Origin: Plantago major | Lineage: Eukaryota; Streptophyta; Magnoliopsida; Lamiales; Plantaginaceae | Direction of reading: 5' to 3' | Length of the DNA stretch: 64,000 nt | Assembly: GCA_026545765.1 (NCBI GenBank) | Contig: CM048840.1 | Span: 21,828,765 to 21,892,764, forward strand | Part shown: positions 23,054 to 33,747 of the stretch, piece by piece | Layout of the letters: every line of letters starts with the position of its first letter | How positions within the stretch are numbered: position 1 is the first letter of the stretch | The notes under the pieces: model-generated | Told to the model about the DNA's origin: nothing | Database searches by the model: none | The model's input: the letters and a program-made list of their open reading frames with translations, nothing else | Position numbers and translations under genes: made by a program

Positions 23054-23582
23054 TCAGCAAGGAAACATCAAATTCAAATTGTTCAAAGGTCTGAAGACCA
23101 TCATTACATCATTCACGGGGCATACCCCACCTTCAATGAGTCCGACTCCCAGAAGGATCGGCCTGGGACTCCGGTTGGGCACGGTCAGGGACACTCTCCG
23201 GATCATCATGTTAAGAAGCCTGTGCTCGGACAACCTCTTGGCTCGTTCCTCTCTTTTCTTCCGGATGAACTCCGGGCATTCTTCGTACAGATCCAAGTTT
23301 GGGTCATGACGCAGCACCGGACCAGCCAGGCACGGTTGTGGTCCGTATACTCCTCGAACGGCACGAAGACATGGGACATCTTGACTTCCGGAATGAAAGA
23401 AGGCAAGTACGGACCACCGTGATTGTACTTGTACTCGCCATTCTCCTCACACACAAGTTCCACGAACTCGGACTTGAATAGAACATCGTCCTCCACATCC
23501 TCCGAGACAAAGACAGACCCGTTTGGTTCATTAAAAGCCGAGATCCCTTCATCCTCCAAGCTGTAGTCATTCGGAACAAGGC
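23054..23582 (-). pseudogene. 3' part of the gypsy antisense gene
   Basis: Minus-strand frame from 23582 downward: GLVPNDYSLEDEGISAFNEP, an acidic stretch, then PYLPSFIPEVKMSHVFVPFE. A single-base loss near 23320 moves the frame to LRHDPNLDLYEECPEFIRKK and RRVSLTVPNRS, ending near 23054. It is the continuation of the frame at 29628-30060 and is separated from it by the CACTA transposon. Function unknown; see the antisense gene entry. Confidence 0.75.
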
Positions 23583-24762
23583 CCTCACTACAAGAATTCT
23601 GGGATTTAGCGACGAAAAGGGGCGACATATAACTATCCGTCGCCCCTTAACGACGGTTCGCTCATTTTAGCGACGGATAGGACGTTTCGCCCTATCCGTC
23701 GTTAAGGCTTTATTGACTTTTAAAAAATAAAAAAGAAAAATAGAAATTTAACGAGTGATAGATTATCCGTCGTTAAAAGTAATAAAAAAATAAAAAAATT
23801 AAAGCCAGCGACGGATAACTATCCGTTGCTAAAACAGACTAAAAAACGGGCAGAAGCCCTTCTTCTTTCCCGTTTCTATTCTGCTTCTTCTTCCCCATTT
23901 CTCTTCGCCATTTTCGCCAAGTTTCCAACTCCGACCAAAACTCGACCATTTCGGCCAATCTTGGAGTCTTTTCGAAGCTCGTTCAACAAGGAACTCGGGT
24001 GGCCCTTCAATTTCATCCTTCTTCGGCTATTTTTTCCGTAATTAAAGGTATTAGTCTAAAACCCTTACTTTTCTAAATTTGGGATTTTTGCTAATTTCGA
24101 TCAATTGTATGTTTTTAAACTCATCTACCAGCTAATATAGCTTATATTAAGTAGTGGGTTAAGCTTGAGAGGTTGTGCAATTGATTGATTTATTGTGAAA
24201 TTGATTTGTTAGTATGATGTTTGTAAGTATGTATGGTATTTAGTTTGATGTTTTCGTATATGTATTAGGATTGGTGGTTGTAGTATATTGATGTTTGTAG
24301 GATTTGGTTGAGTATTTGGAGACCATTTAGATTTAGTGATTTTGGTGGTTGTAGTATAATTGGATCGTATAATTCGTAAAATGCATGTAATTTATAATTT
24401 ATAATTCGTATAAAAAATTGGTAATTGTAATGGGAATATAATTCGTAAATTGGTAATTCGTATAAAAAAATTGGTAATTGGTAATTCGTATAATTCGATG
24501 GGAATATAAATTGGTAATTCGTAATTTATAATTTATAATTTATAATTTATAATTCGTATAATTGAAATGATTTTAATTTATAATTTGGTAATTGTAATGG
24601 GAATATAAAAAAATTGCATGAAAAAAGCTTTAAATATAAAATGCATATAATTCATGAAATTTGGAACGTATTATAATTAGCAATTATAGCTAGGAATTGG
24701 AATTGAGTTGAAATTCAATATGATCTAATAAATTCAGACGTGTCAGGTTATATAATCATCCA

Positions 24763-25332
24763 ATGAATCCCGATCGTTCATGGATGTACTGTCGTACTAT
24801 TAATGGCATAGTTCAATCTAGTTTTGTGGAAGGGGTTGAAGCCTTCGTCGCATTTGCGATGACACATCCGGCTTGTGTAAAGGGGGTTGATAAAGTGCCC
24901 TTGCAAATTGAAAAAATGCAGAAACAAGCAATATTTGACTCCTACAGCGGTAGCTGAGCACTTGAAACGTAATGGATTCCTGCCTGAGTATGAGGTATGG
25001 AATCATCATGGTGAGGAAGCAACACCGTCCATGGCATATGAGCAATTTAGGCATCGTGGAAGGAAGAGAAAAAAATGAGCAACTTGGGAGGTCAAAGTAC
25101 ATCTAAATCTCATGCTTTTCATGACCGGGTCGAAGAAATGGTGTTTAATGCCGCCGGGGCAGAGTTTATGGACACTAGTACCACTGGAACCGAGGGTGAT
25201 GTGGAGGAGCCACCAAATCCCGAGGATCAGGCATTCTTGGACTTGTTGGAATTAGCGAAGAAGCCGATTTATCCGGGGTGTGAGAAAATGACCGAGTTGT
25301 CTCGGCTAATGAGTTGTAAGGCCAAGGGTGGC
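24763..25332 (+). pseudogene. CACTA transposase N-terminal remnant (transposase-associated domain)
   Basis: Translation gives RSWMYCRTINGIVQ, FVEGVEAFVAFAMTHPACVKG, then, after a one-base shift, KCPCKLKKCRNKQYLTPTAVAEHL and FLPEYEVWNHHGEE. This is the zinc-binding transposase-associated domain found at the start of plant En/Spm transposases. A second frame (25075-25332) with EEPPNPEDQAFLDLLELAKKP and IYPGCEKMTELSRL is the beginning of the Transposase_21 region. The solo LTR at 25333 interrupts it. The main catalytic domain is not present after the interruption. Confidence 0.85.
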
Positions 25333-26659
25333 TGATGAGATGATAATTTAGAGTCTCATTTGTTCCTTTTTAGTGGTCTTTGTTAGTCTTTGTTTATGGT
25401 TTTATAGTGTTTTTGTACGTTTTTATGCTTTGGTGCTTTATTTGTGTTTTGTAGGATTTTTGTGTTCCGAAGGTGAAAATCGGAGTGAAAACATTGGTTC
25501 TAGATCTTTGAATGTAGAGTAACTGGGCAAAAACGGAAGTGGATTCGGAGTTCGGACGAAGATTTGAGAGCCATTTTAGCAAAGCTTGCAAAAGTGAAGT
25601 TTTACGGAGCAGTCTAGCCATTTTGGCTATAACTCTCTCATATGATGTCCGATTGACCTGATCTTGGTGGCCACGGAAAGACAATTCAAAGGGCTAGAAC
25701 TTTCGGGTTTGAAGCATGCCATATTCTATCTGCAGCAAAAGTTACAGAGGTTTTAAGCTCGCCGCGGCAAGATTTTGCGAGAGCAATTTGGGAGCCTAAA
25801 CAGTGTCTCGCCATGGCAGAAAAACTCCTTTTTAGGTTAGAATTAGGTCTTCCTTTGCCATAACTTCTTATACTCGATTTTTACATAGAAAAAGCTTCTA
25901 GAACTAGGTTTTGACATTGATTGATTGATCTTTGGAGCTTGGTTTACCTCTTGTAAGAACCATCGGGATCGAATTCTTGGTAATTATTGATAACTCTCTA
26001 TTGTTTATCTTCAATTCGTGTTTTCTTCTGTTTATCAAATTGTATGATCTTGCATGCAATTATCACCATGTTTATACTTTGCGTGATCTATACCATGCAT
26101 TCTTTCATCTGTGCTTCCCTCATGAGTAGTTAAATCACTCCGAATATGGTAGTTATGTGATAGTCTTGCATATTCGTTTCTAGGGTTAGGATTCGTTCAT
26201 ATAGGTTCGTCTAGTTCAAAATCTTCGTAAAAACCTTCAATCCAATAAGCTAGTTCAAGAATTTCAAAATCATTTTCGGTTAAGGATCGTGGATTGACGA
26301 CCCACGATTTCTCTAGTTCAAAACATTCAAATAACGATTGGTTGAATTGGATTGATTGATTTCTGTACGCCGATCGTGTGACAAATATGAATGATTGCCC
26401 TAGAACGAATTAGCATTACTCGATCATTACTATTGTGTTCATCTTCTCTCTTTGATCAAACCAGTTTATCTGTTTCCTGTTTTAATTTGTGTTTTAGAAG
26501 TACAATCAATCAAATCTATATGTTACTTACAAACAAACTGTTTACTCTCATTCGTTGTGGTAGCCTGATTAATTCCCTAGAGAACGATACCGAGTTAAGC
26601 ATAGTCTACAACTACAGCTTATTCTCTTAAGTTATTTAGAGTATAATTTAAGCTCATCA
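25333..26659 (+). mobile_element. Solo LTR nested in the CACTA transposon
   Basis: The unit starts TGATGAGATGATAATTTAG and ends ATTTAAGCTCATCA, so TGATGAG/CTCATCA form inverted ends. GTGGC is duplicated at 25328-25332 and 26660-26664. The 1,327-base length and the text (such as ATTAATTCCCTAGAGAACGATACC near the end) suggest a gypsy-type LTR, perhaps Athila-like; that assignment is tentative. No internal region is left. Confidence 0.87.
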
Positions 26660-26676
26660 GTGGCCAATCTGAAGTG

Positions 26677-26753
26677 AGCTTCAATAGCACCGTACAACTA
26701 TTGTCGAACTGTGTCCCTGAACCAAACCTAGCTTCAATAGCACCGTACAACTA
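26677..26753 (+). repeat. Direct repeat at a deletion scar in the CACTA gene
   Basis: The 24-base block starting AGCTTCAATAGCACCG occurs exactly at 26677-26700 and 26730-26753 (53 bases apart), right where the main transposase domain should follow. Confidence 0.85.
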
Positions 26754-26822
26754 AAGTTCTACACATTCCCATCTTACATAGTCAATGGCCTTAGGTTCCA
26801 CACGATTGACTCTAACACGGCC

Positions 26823-27329
26823 ATGGATACAAGCAATTCTGGGGTGTGTGTCAGGGGGCAAGATTTAGGACCATCTGATTTGTATGATTTCCACAGGAAG
26901 CTGAAACGAATAGTGCGCCTTGAATATCCCGGTTTGCCCTTGAAAAGAATCTTTATGTTTGATGTTGACTGGTATGATCCTAATCCACATGGTACGAAGA
27001 AGAATGATCAGTATGAAATGGTTGACATAAACCATAGGAAGAGGTACAAAACTAAGTACGAACCATTTATCTTGGCGACTCAAGCACGACAAGTGGTGTT
27101 TCTTGAATATCCAAGCAGGAAACACGACAAGGCGGACTGGTTAGCTGCGATACCTATAGGTGCCCGCTCCAAAGTGGAGTACGTTGAGAAAGACGACTCA
27201 ATTACCAACTCGTACCAAGAAGAGGTTGTCGATGAACAAGCAAAAAATCCTGTACAAGCTCGTGATGAGTTGATAAATCTGCACGAGGACCAGTATGTAG
27301 ACTTAGACGAGGACGCCCAAGGTATGTGA
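26823..27329 (+). pseudogene. CACTA transposase C-terminal remnant (DUF4216-like)
   Basis: A 168-residue frame beginning MDTSNSGVCVRGQDLG and containing RIFMFDVDWYDP, KYEPFILATQARQVVFLEYP and an acidic end (VDLDEDAQ). The FDVDWYDP and ATQA.QVFY-like blocks are typical of the DUF4216 domain at the end of plant CACTA transposases. A donor-like GGTATGTGA at the end (27319) suggests a splice to a following exon at 27459. It follows directly on the deletion scar, so the protein as a whole is broken. Confidence 0.8.
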
Positions 27330-27458
27330 GAAGGGTTGATTATGTATATAACTAGTTAGTTGTTGATAATACCAAGTATTTGTGATTTACATGCTTTTCA
27401 AAATGTATGTAGTTCTATACTAATACATTTTTCCTGTATTTGTTGCATGTTTTTGCAG

Positions 27459-29318
27459 ATGCCGCGACAGAGGCGACCCACATATCATCCTCCCCCATGC
27501 AGCCAGTCGGGGGGGTAGTCGATGAGGGGGGTCAGACTCAGAGGAGCAGGGTAGTCAGAGCAGCCGGTCTATGGTTCCTGAGACCCCACCTGGTTCAAGC
27601 AGGGGCTCGAATTCGATCTTCGGGAACTTAGAGGATGACGATTGTCCATACACCGAGCATGAGGTCGGGGCTCAGTGGAAAGGGAAGCCTGTGTTGTTCC
27701 CACTGGGTAGAGACAAGTAAGTATTATGCATTCATTTATATATAGAGAACATAACTTAAGATAATTTATGTCACATCATTGTTGTACTATATGTACTAAT
27801 TAATATTTGTTTCTTGTATCTTATACATTGATAACAGGTTATGGCCTTCAGATGCAGTCGCTAAACTAGGTGACATCTTTCGGAGCAAGAGGGAGTCCCC
27901 GGGGGAGGGGGCGAGAAGTGGTCATGCATCTCGGACCGGATGGGAGGCGAGTACTTTGATGAGTTGCGGGTAAGTTTAAATCTGACATTCCTTTATTTGT
28001 TGTTATAATCGTTGTTTTAATGTGAGTGGTATGTTAGCCACTGTATGTGAGTGGTATGTTAGCCGCTGAACTTGGGGTATATGTTAGTCACCACTGTGTT
28101 AGTAAATTTTAGGACAATGTGAGTGGTATGTTAGCCACTATATGTGAGTGGTATGTTGGCCGCTAAACTTGGGTGATATGTTAGTCACCATTGAATATGT
28201 TATGTTGTGTTATCTTATTAAATTGATGTCTCGGTTTACGTTATGTAATTTGGATGTTGTCTGGAATTGGGAATGTAGAAAAAGTACTTCATTCCCAACA
28301 AGTTGCTCCACCTGATATGGCCTTGTTTCGAGGCACTAGGGTCAGCCCGATACAAGGATATAGTTTGCACTATGAAAAAGATGTGGCGACAAAACAAAAG
28401 GCCTGCATAGTGTGATGAGGAGGAGTGGGCATTTTGGGAGGCCTATTGGACTCGTCCTAATGTCCAGCAGATTGCGGACCAGAACAGAGAGAACCGGCTG
28501 ATTGAGCCGTCTGAGGGTAAAGAGGTGGCCATTCACCACTATGGGTCGCAAGCTGTTCTTACGCATCACGTGAAATCGGTAAGTGTACATCTAATTTGTC
28601 AGTTTATTCGTACATGTGTTTTGTGTTTCATTTCTACACCTTTAATAAGTTACTAGCTAAATGTTTTCATATATATGTTCTTTAGGTGTCTTTAGGGGAG
28701 AAGAATACCACCTTCGAGTACTTTAAAAGAGCCAAGCTGAAGAACGACATATGGGTTGACAGAATGTCCGACTCTATTGCGGTACGTTAATTTTGGTTAA
28801 AGTTCATATTTGTGTAGTACAAGTTATTTTGAAAAAACTGTAACTCATGATATCTGCATTTTACGGTTTCAGGCTGAGGTGGAGGCTCAGATCGAGAGGC
28901 AGCAAGACGAAGCGGGTGAGGAGCTGACAATTGAACAACAAAACATCATCTTCTTAGAGGTCAACCCAATAGACAGCAAAGGCCGAGTATATGGAGTGGG
29001 GAGTCTCGGCCCTTTCTTGGCTACTCCTAGCTACTCAACATCCCAGCAATCTAGACATCAGGTTTTCACACAGGAGCAGGTCTCGGAGTTGGTGCGGTCA
29101 CAGGTTTCAGAACATGTTGCACGGCTAACAGAGGATATGGAGCGGCGAGATGGAGCACTACGGGAGGAAAACGAGCGTCTTCGGGAACAGATGCAGGCTT
29201 TCATGTCCAGGTTCGAGCAGCAGCCACCCCCGTCCGCTACTTCTTACTTTAGACTATGTACGGATATTTCATTTCATTACGGATGGTTTGTTGACTTTTG
29301 TAGAATGATTTCTGTTTA
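27459..29318 (+). pseudogene. CACTA second gene, Transposase_24-like, multi-exon
   Basis: Five coding blocks joined by GT-AG introns were followed: 27459-27718 (to GRDK, donor GTAAGT), about 27838-27969 (LWPSDAVAKLGDIFRSKRES), about 28278-28579 (FIPNKLLHLIWPCFEALGS and EEWAFWEAYWTRPNVQQIADQN), about 28686-28781 (GEKNTTFEYFKRAKLKNDIWVDRM), and 28873-29318 (EVEAQIERQQDE, EVNPIDSKGRVYGVGSLG, then a coiled coil). These match the plant En/Spm Transposase_24 family, thought to bind subterminal repeats. A TAG within block 3 (near 28408) interrupts the frame. Confidence 0.75.
28021..28214. repeat. 97-base tandem dimer inside a CACTA intron
   Basis: TGTGAGTGGTATGTTAGCCA starts at 28021 and 28118. Each unit also contains a second internal copy of GTGAGTGGTATGTT, giving a two-level repeat. 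Confidence 0.85.
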
Positions 29319-29627
29319 ATTAAAACAATTTCATTATTCTAGATTTACTATCGGACATTATATTTGTGAAACAGGTGAAATATGAAAACAGGCTGCAAAA
29401 TATTAAAAAAAAATCAAATATGCTTTTTAAAATCCAGTTTTTTGTTTTTTAAAAAAATTAAAAATCAGCTTTTAGCTATCGGACATTATATCCGTCGCTA
29501 AAAAGTCAATGGTTTATCCGTCGAGATTTAGCGACGGATAAACTATCCGTCGTCCCACGGGAAGCGGGACGACGGATAGTTTATCCGTCGCTAAGGACTT
29601 AACGACGGATCGGCACTTTTTTATCCT

Positions 29628-32325
29628 TCTTTTGGAGTTGGCCCACTATTGCATCGAACCCTTCTTGACGAGCCAAGTCATACTTGGTATCCAAGTGGAA
29701 CTTATGCGCGTCCAAGTTTAGATAGTCCTGGACAGCCTCAATTCGAACCGTCAACAGATGCTCGAGCATGCAATCCTTGAAGTTCCGAGAGACCGCAGTG
29801 AGATCGTCCATGCCATCCCTATATGCCTCCAAGGCTCGGATAGCACTCTTCATCTTTTCATTTTCAGTCTGGGCTTCCTTCAGCGAGGCGAGGGTCTTCT
29901 TATACTTCTCTTTATAAGCCACGACCTTGTTTGCCTCGGCCTCCCTACTCGCCTCGGACTTGGACAACTCTATTTCCATTGTGGCCCTCCGACCCGCCAC
30001 CTCAAAACAATCTCGGACACAACAGTAAGCTAAGAACAAAAGTGGAAAAGTCCGAATCAATAAAAGATGGCACTTTCAACGTATTGAAAAATTAAGGAAT
30101 GCATTCGGAACGAAGTGTACCTTCCGATGAGCAACAACAAGTTCAACAATTCTTTCCAGCTCTGGAACTGAAGCCAACCGACTCACCTAGGACTCAAGGT
30201 ACGAATCCTCAACCATTATCCCCTTACCCTTCTTGGCTGGGGGGATCAGACCTTCAGACGAGCGCTTCTGCCCGCTCGGAGCACTAGCCCCACTCACCGA
30301 GGTTTCCTTCAGAACAGCCCTCGGAGGCTTCTTCGCACCTTTACCAGCGGCTACTTTGCCCTTGTCCGGGGTGCGAATAGTCTGCTTGCCTTCACCAGCC
30401 GCTACCCTCCGAACATCCTCAGCTCGGAACGTAGCAGCATTCCGAGGCTCATCCATCGGGAATGTAGTGGACGTCTTGATCAGCTGGTCCCGGACGCCTT
30501 CTTCCATCTCCTTCTTCTGAGCAGCATTCTGCTTCCTCTTAAGTGCTCTAATTGTCGACATGATGTAATCGAACCAAAACTCTGCAAGGTCGAAACAAAT
30601 ACAAGTTGAGTCCGAGTCACTTAATGAAAGGATGAGAAGTTGATAATGCAAGTCCGAAGCAACACAAGTTAGACCAATAAAACAGGAAAACAAACTAATG
30701 CCTTAGACTAAGAGAACAATCCAAGTCACTTTCACTTACTAAAATCTTCCTTCCCATCACAAAAGCTTGGCCCCGAAAGGCCTGCTAGAAACGGAAGTGG
30801 TTGGCAAATCAAGCCCCGAAAGAAGTACTTCGTAGGCTCCTGGTTTCGGTGGAGGACTTGCATCCACAACGGTATGTTCCGGGCCGTGGGCCTCCAGTCC
30901 GGAAGCTTCCCCCGGAAGAACTTCTTGTTAAAGTCCCATTGGACTCTTTGGGCCTCGGACTCCCCAGGTTTCAAGGCAGCTCGGACAAATATATACTTTT
31001 GCCACCACTTGATCCCTATTGACGAGATCGGATCCCGAAGAAAGTATAGGCTTGCCGAACCACCAGTGTATAAATACTGGTGAGTTTTGCTCGGGATGAT
31101 GGAGAAGAGTTTGCGAAAATAATCAAATGTGATCGGAATGTCCTTATACTTGCAAAGGACTCCGAAGCACATAAGATTCTCAAGCGAGTTCGGAATAACC
31201 TGGTCCAGACTAAGTCTGATCCCCTTCAAAACATCCAACAACTCGGATGCCACTGGAAGACGCCAGCCACAATGCAACGAAGCTTCGTACACACACATAT
31301 ATCCGGAAGGAGTATTGTAGAACGCATGAGACTTGTTTGGAATCAAAATCTCCACGGAGTCGGGGATCTCGTACCTTCTCCGGAGCTCTTCTACTTCCTC
31401 TGGCGTGATGATCGAAGGACATGTCGGCAAAATGTTGTCCATGTTCAACCCACCATGGGGGTCCAGATGGGTTACTTGCAGTCGAGCCCGAGGGTACTTG
31501 ATGCGTACCACATCATCCCCTTTCTTGCTCCCCTCGGACGGCTGCGTACCAAGCGCTCGACTCGATACTTGGGCCGAGCTTTCTCCACTCGGATGGCTTG
31601 CGCTCGGACGGTTGGAAAGCTTGATCCGTTTCAATGGAGGAACATCCTCCCCCTCATTGTCATCCTCTTCTTCTTCTTCTTCTTCTTCTTCTTCTTCTTC
31701 TTCTTCTTCTTCCTTACTTTCCTCTTCTTCTCCTTTCTCCACATGCCTTTTCTCCGCATGACTTTCTTCAACTTTCTCGTCTTCGGACAACGAATCCAAC
31801 TCCACGACTATTTGGAGAGGAGCCACAACTCGGACTGTATCTTCCCTAGCAGCCTCGAACATGCCCAACTCTGGGAGAGACTCCGAAGTATCGTGCACTT
31901 CCTCAACATTGATCTCCTGCGGGTCCGGGACGAAAGGGATCTGATTAGGATTAATCCTATTGTTATAACCTAAGTTTCGACAAAGGTTTTGGATCTCTAC
32001 CGGAAGTTCGGATTCGTTGCCTGTTCGACGCGGACATGGATTGCCTATCGTCCGAGTAGCTGTCTCGTGCACCGTCATGGCAACTTGCACATGTGAAGAC
32101 TCCAGGTAATCTTGCTTATCCGGATATTTCGAACCAGGAACAACTAAACGAAAAAGAGGGAGAGCTCACCTCAGATGCTTCACCACTCCGATTCGAGAGT
32201 AGATCAGCTCCTCTCTGATCTCCAACATCACCAATGTCAACTTCCTCGAAAGTATCGGACCAGGACGCCGCTTCAGACACGTACCCAACAACCTCGGAAC
32301 GGTTTTGACTATCGCTCTCGGACAT
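29628..32325 (-). pseudogene. Spliced antisense gene of the gypsy element, 5' part
   Basis: Minus-strand exons: 32325 to about 32170 (acidic N-terminus MSESDSQNRSEVV, donor GAG|GTGAGC); about 32114-30740 (poly-glutamate tract, then TPEEVEELRRRYEIPDSVEI and FRGLICQPLPF; donor GTAAGT); 30581 to about 30164 (STIRALKRKQNAAQKKEMEE); and a coiled-coil exon ending at 29628. The intron 30739-30582 (donor GTAAGT, acceptor TTGCAG) joins the two flanking frames exactly. The central domain resembles the putative gypsy-type transposon family (PF04195) known as an extra antisense frame in Tat elements. TAG at the third donor looks like a mutated CAG. Function unknown. Confidence 0.75.
31662..31730 (-). repeat. 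(GAA)n trinucleotide run coding poly-glutamate
   Basis: TTC repeats on the plus strand, reading as about 16-18 consecutive glutamates in the antisense gene. Frames on the plus strand here are shadows. Confidence 0.9.
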
Positions 32326-33008
32326 CCTAGGGAAGGAAAGGGAATTCCTATGAGATTTAAAGTTTAAAGTCCGAGAGTCCGTTTATGTAACTTATGTTAA
32401 AGTCCATAAGGGTCTCGAAGGAAAGGACCACTCGTCGTCGGACGTAGTTAGTTCGGAGTTAGTACGAAGTTAGTACAAACTACAAAGAGCTTCCGAAGAA
32501 ACTTACTACAGACGTCCGAACGGACTATAGACGACACTATGTCCGAACAACCAAAACTTCAAAGTTTTACTACTAAAGGCAAAACGAACAAAAGACTTAC
32601 TTGTCAAATACAAAGGTTGGATTGAAGGCAGCTAGATGCTTCGGACACTTCTTATGTTTTCCTCTTCGGAGCGTTACAACACACTTGCTACGGACCTTCT
32701 TTCGCTTCGGATCGCCTAAAATTGCTTCGGACTCTTTCAGATTGCAAAATTTCTCTCTCCAAAAGTGACGAAATGAAAGGGACTGGTGCCCTATTTATAG
32801 GAGGATATTTTTGGAAGCCCAAACGTCACATCACTTCAGGATTAAATCTCGGTCGTAGATCAAAATTCATCCAACGGTATAGTTCAAAATACTAGGTGAA
32901 ATGACGGATCCGTCCAAAATATTTATTTCACGACGATTAGAATTCCAACAACACTTGGAACGTCGGAGATGGCAACACATCCTCTTACGGACGGTTGGAC
33001 CATCACAA
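32326..33008. other. Leader and promoter region of the antisense gene
   Basis: No coding frame. It is rich in TCCGAA/TTCGGA motifs and contains the minus-strand TATA box at 32791-32800. Confidence 0.5.
32791..32800 (-). promoter_or_regulatory. TATA box of the antisense gene
   Basis: The minus strand reads CTATAAATAG, followed by an expected transcription start near 32760 and a leader of about 430 bases to the first ATG at 32325. The position and orientation fit the antisense gene and no other feature. Confidence 0.6.
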
Positions 33009-33474
33009 GTAACATGGACTCTCGTCCGTTTGGATTTTCTTACTCGGACTATCCCGAAAAATTGATTATTAACAAGAGATAAAACTCCATCTTCCGATGG
33101 ATGATTTATCTTAAGCACACAGACTCTCGTCTGTTCGGATGTCCTTACTCGGACTATCTCGGAAAATTGATTATTAACTAACATGGACTCCCGTCCGTTC
33201 GCATGTCCTTACTCGGACAATCCCGGAAAATCGATTATTAAGTAACACGGACTCTCGTCCGTTCGGATGTCCTTACTTGGACTATCCCAAAAAATTGATT
33301 ATGAACAAGAGATAAAACCCCATCTTCCAATGGATGATTTATCTTAAGCACACGGACTCTCATCCGTTCGGATGTCCCTAATCGGACAATCCCGGAAAAT
33401 TGATTCTTAAGTAACACGGACTCCCGTCCGTTCAGAGTTTCTTCCGCAGACCATCCCGATTTTACCACTAACAA
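33009..33474. repeat. Higher-order tandem repeat upstream of the gypsy 3' LTR
   Basis: Six monomers of about 60-65 bases carry (C)ACGGACTCTCGTCCG and GAAAATTGATTATTAA. They form two copies of a unit of about 233 bases (monomers start near 33009, 33116, 33178, then 33242, 33350, 33412). The first monomer of each copy also carries a 40-base block AACAAGAGATAAAA.. seen only there. 3' untranslated tandem repeats are known for Tat/Ogre elements. Confidence 0.88.
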
Positions 33475-33747
33475 AAAGTGTCCCTTTCCTATGCCCCTCG
33501 AACCTACATTTAATATCGATTACAAATACCCCTTTGGAACTTACAGTCAGAGCCCACACTCTCGGACTGTAAGAAAGGGGAGGGGGGGGGGGGGAGATTA
33601 AGATAAGGACCTCGAAGGGCACGGACTAAACACCTTTTTTCTTCTTATGAGGGACGGATTGAACGAAAAACAAAAATGCTCTCTCCATTTTGAACTATAG
33701 TTCCACAACTATCTTCTACTAAGATACTTGGAAACTAGGGGGACATA
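33475..33747. other. Non-coding sequence before the gypsy 3' LTR, with polypurine tract
   Basis: A G-run interrupted once by A lies at 33577-33596. The polypurine tract CTAGGGGGACATA at 33735-33747 directly precedes the 3' LTR and fits the Tat type. Confidence 0.7.

Larger units (their letters stand above)
23586..29624 (+). mobile_element. CACTA (En/Spm) transposon nested in the gypsy element
   Basis: The left end is CACTACAAGAATTCTGGG at 23586, a textbook CACTA terminus. Subterminal repeats of TATCCGTCGCTAA type flank both ends (23600-23830 and 29480-29610). CCT at 23583-23585 recurs at 29625-29627 as a probable 3-base duplication. The right terminal repeat is degenerate (no TTGTAGTG), so the right border is inferred. 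Inside are a transposase-associated domain, a DUF4216-like piece and a Transposase_24-like gene. The main transposase core is deleted. Confidence 0.88.

Noticed and set aside
31080-31973. A 297-residue plus-strand frame with a poly-Phe/Leu stretch
   Set aside because: It lies opposite the antisense gypsy gene. The poly-Phe comes from the GAA/TTC run coding glutamates on the other strand, and no domain is seen.
32115-32169. A 55-base intron between the first two blocks of the antisense gene
   Set aside because: The donor GTGAGC is good and the frames fit, but the intron is shorter than usual for plants and the acceptor is weak. I therefore give approximate borders only.
33009-33474. CRISPR-like array
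   Set aside because: The repeats are long, diverged and without unique spacers of constant length. They are an ordinary tandem repeat in a plant retrotransposon.
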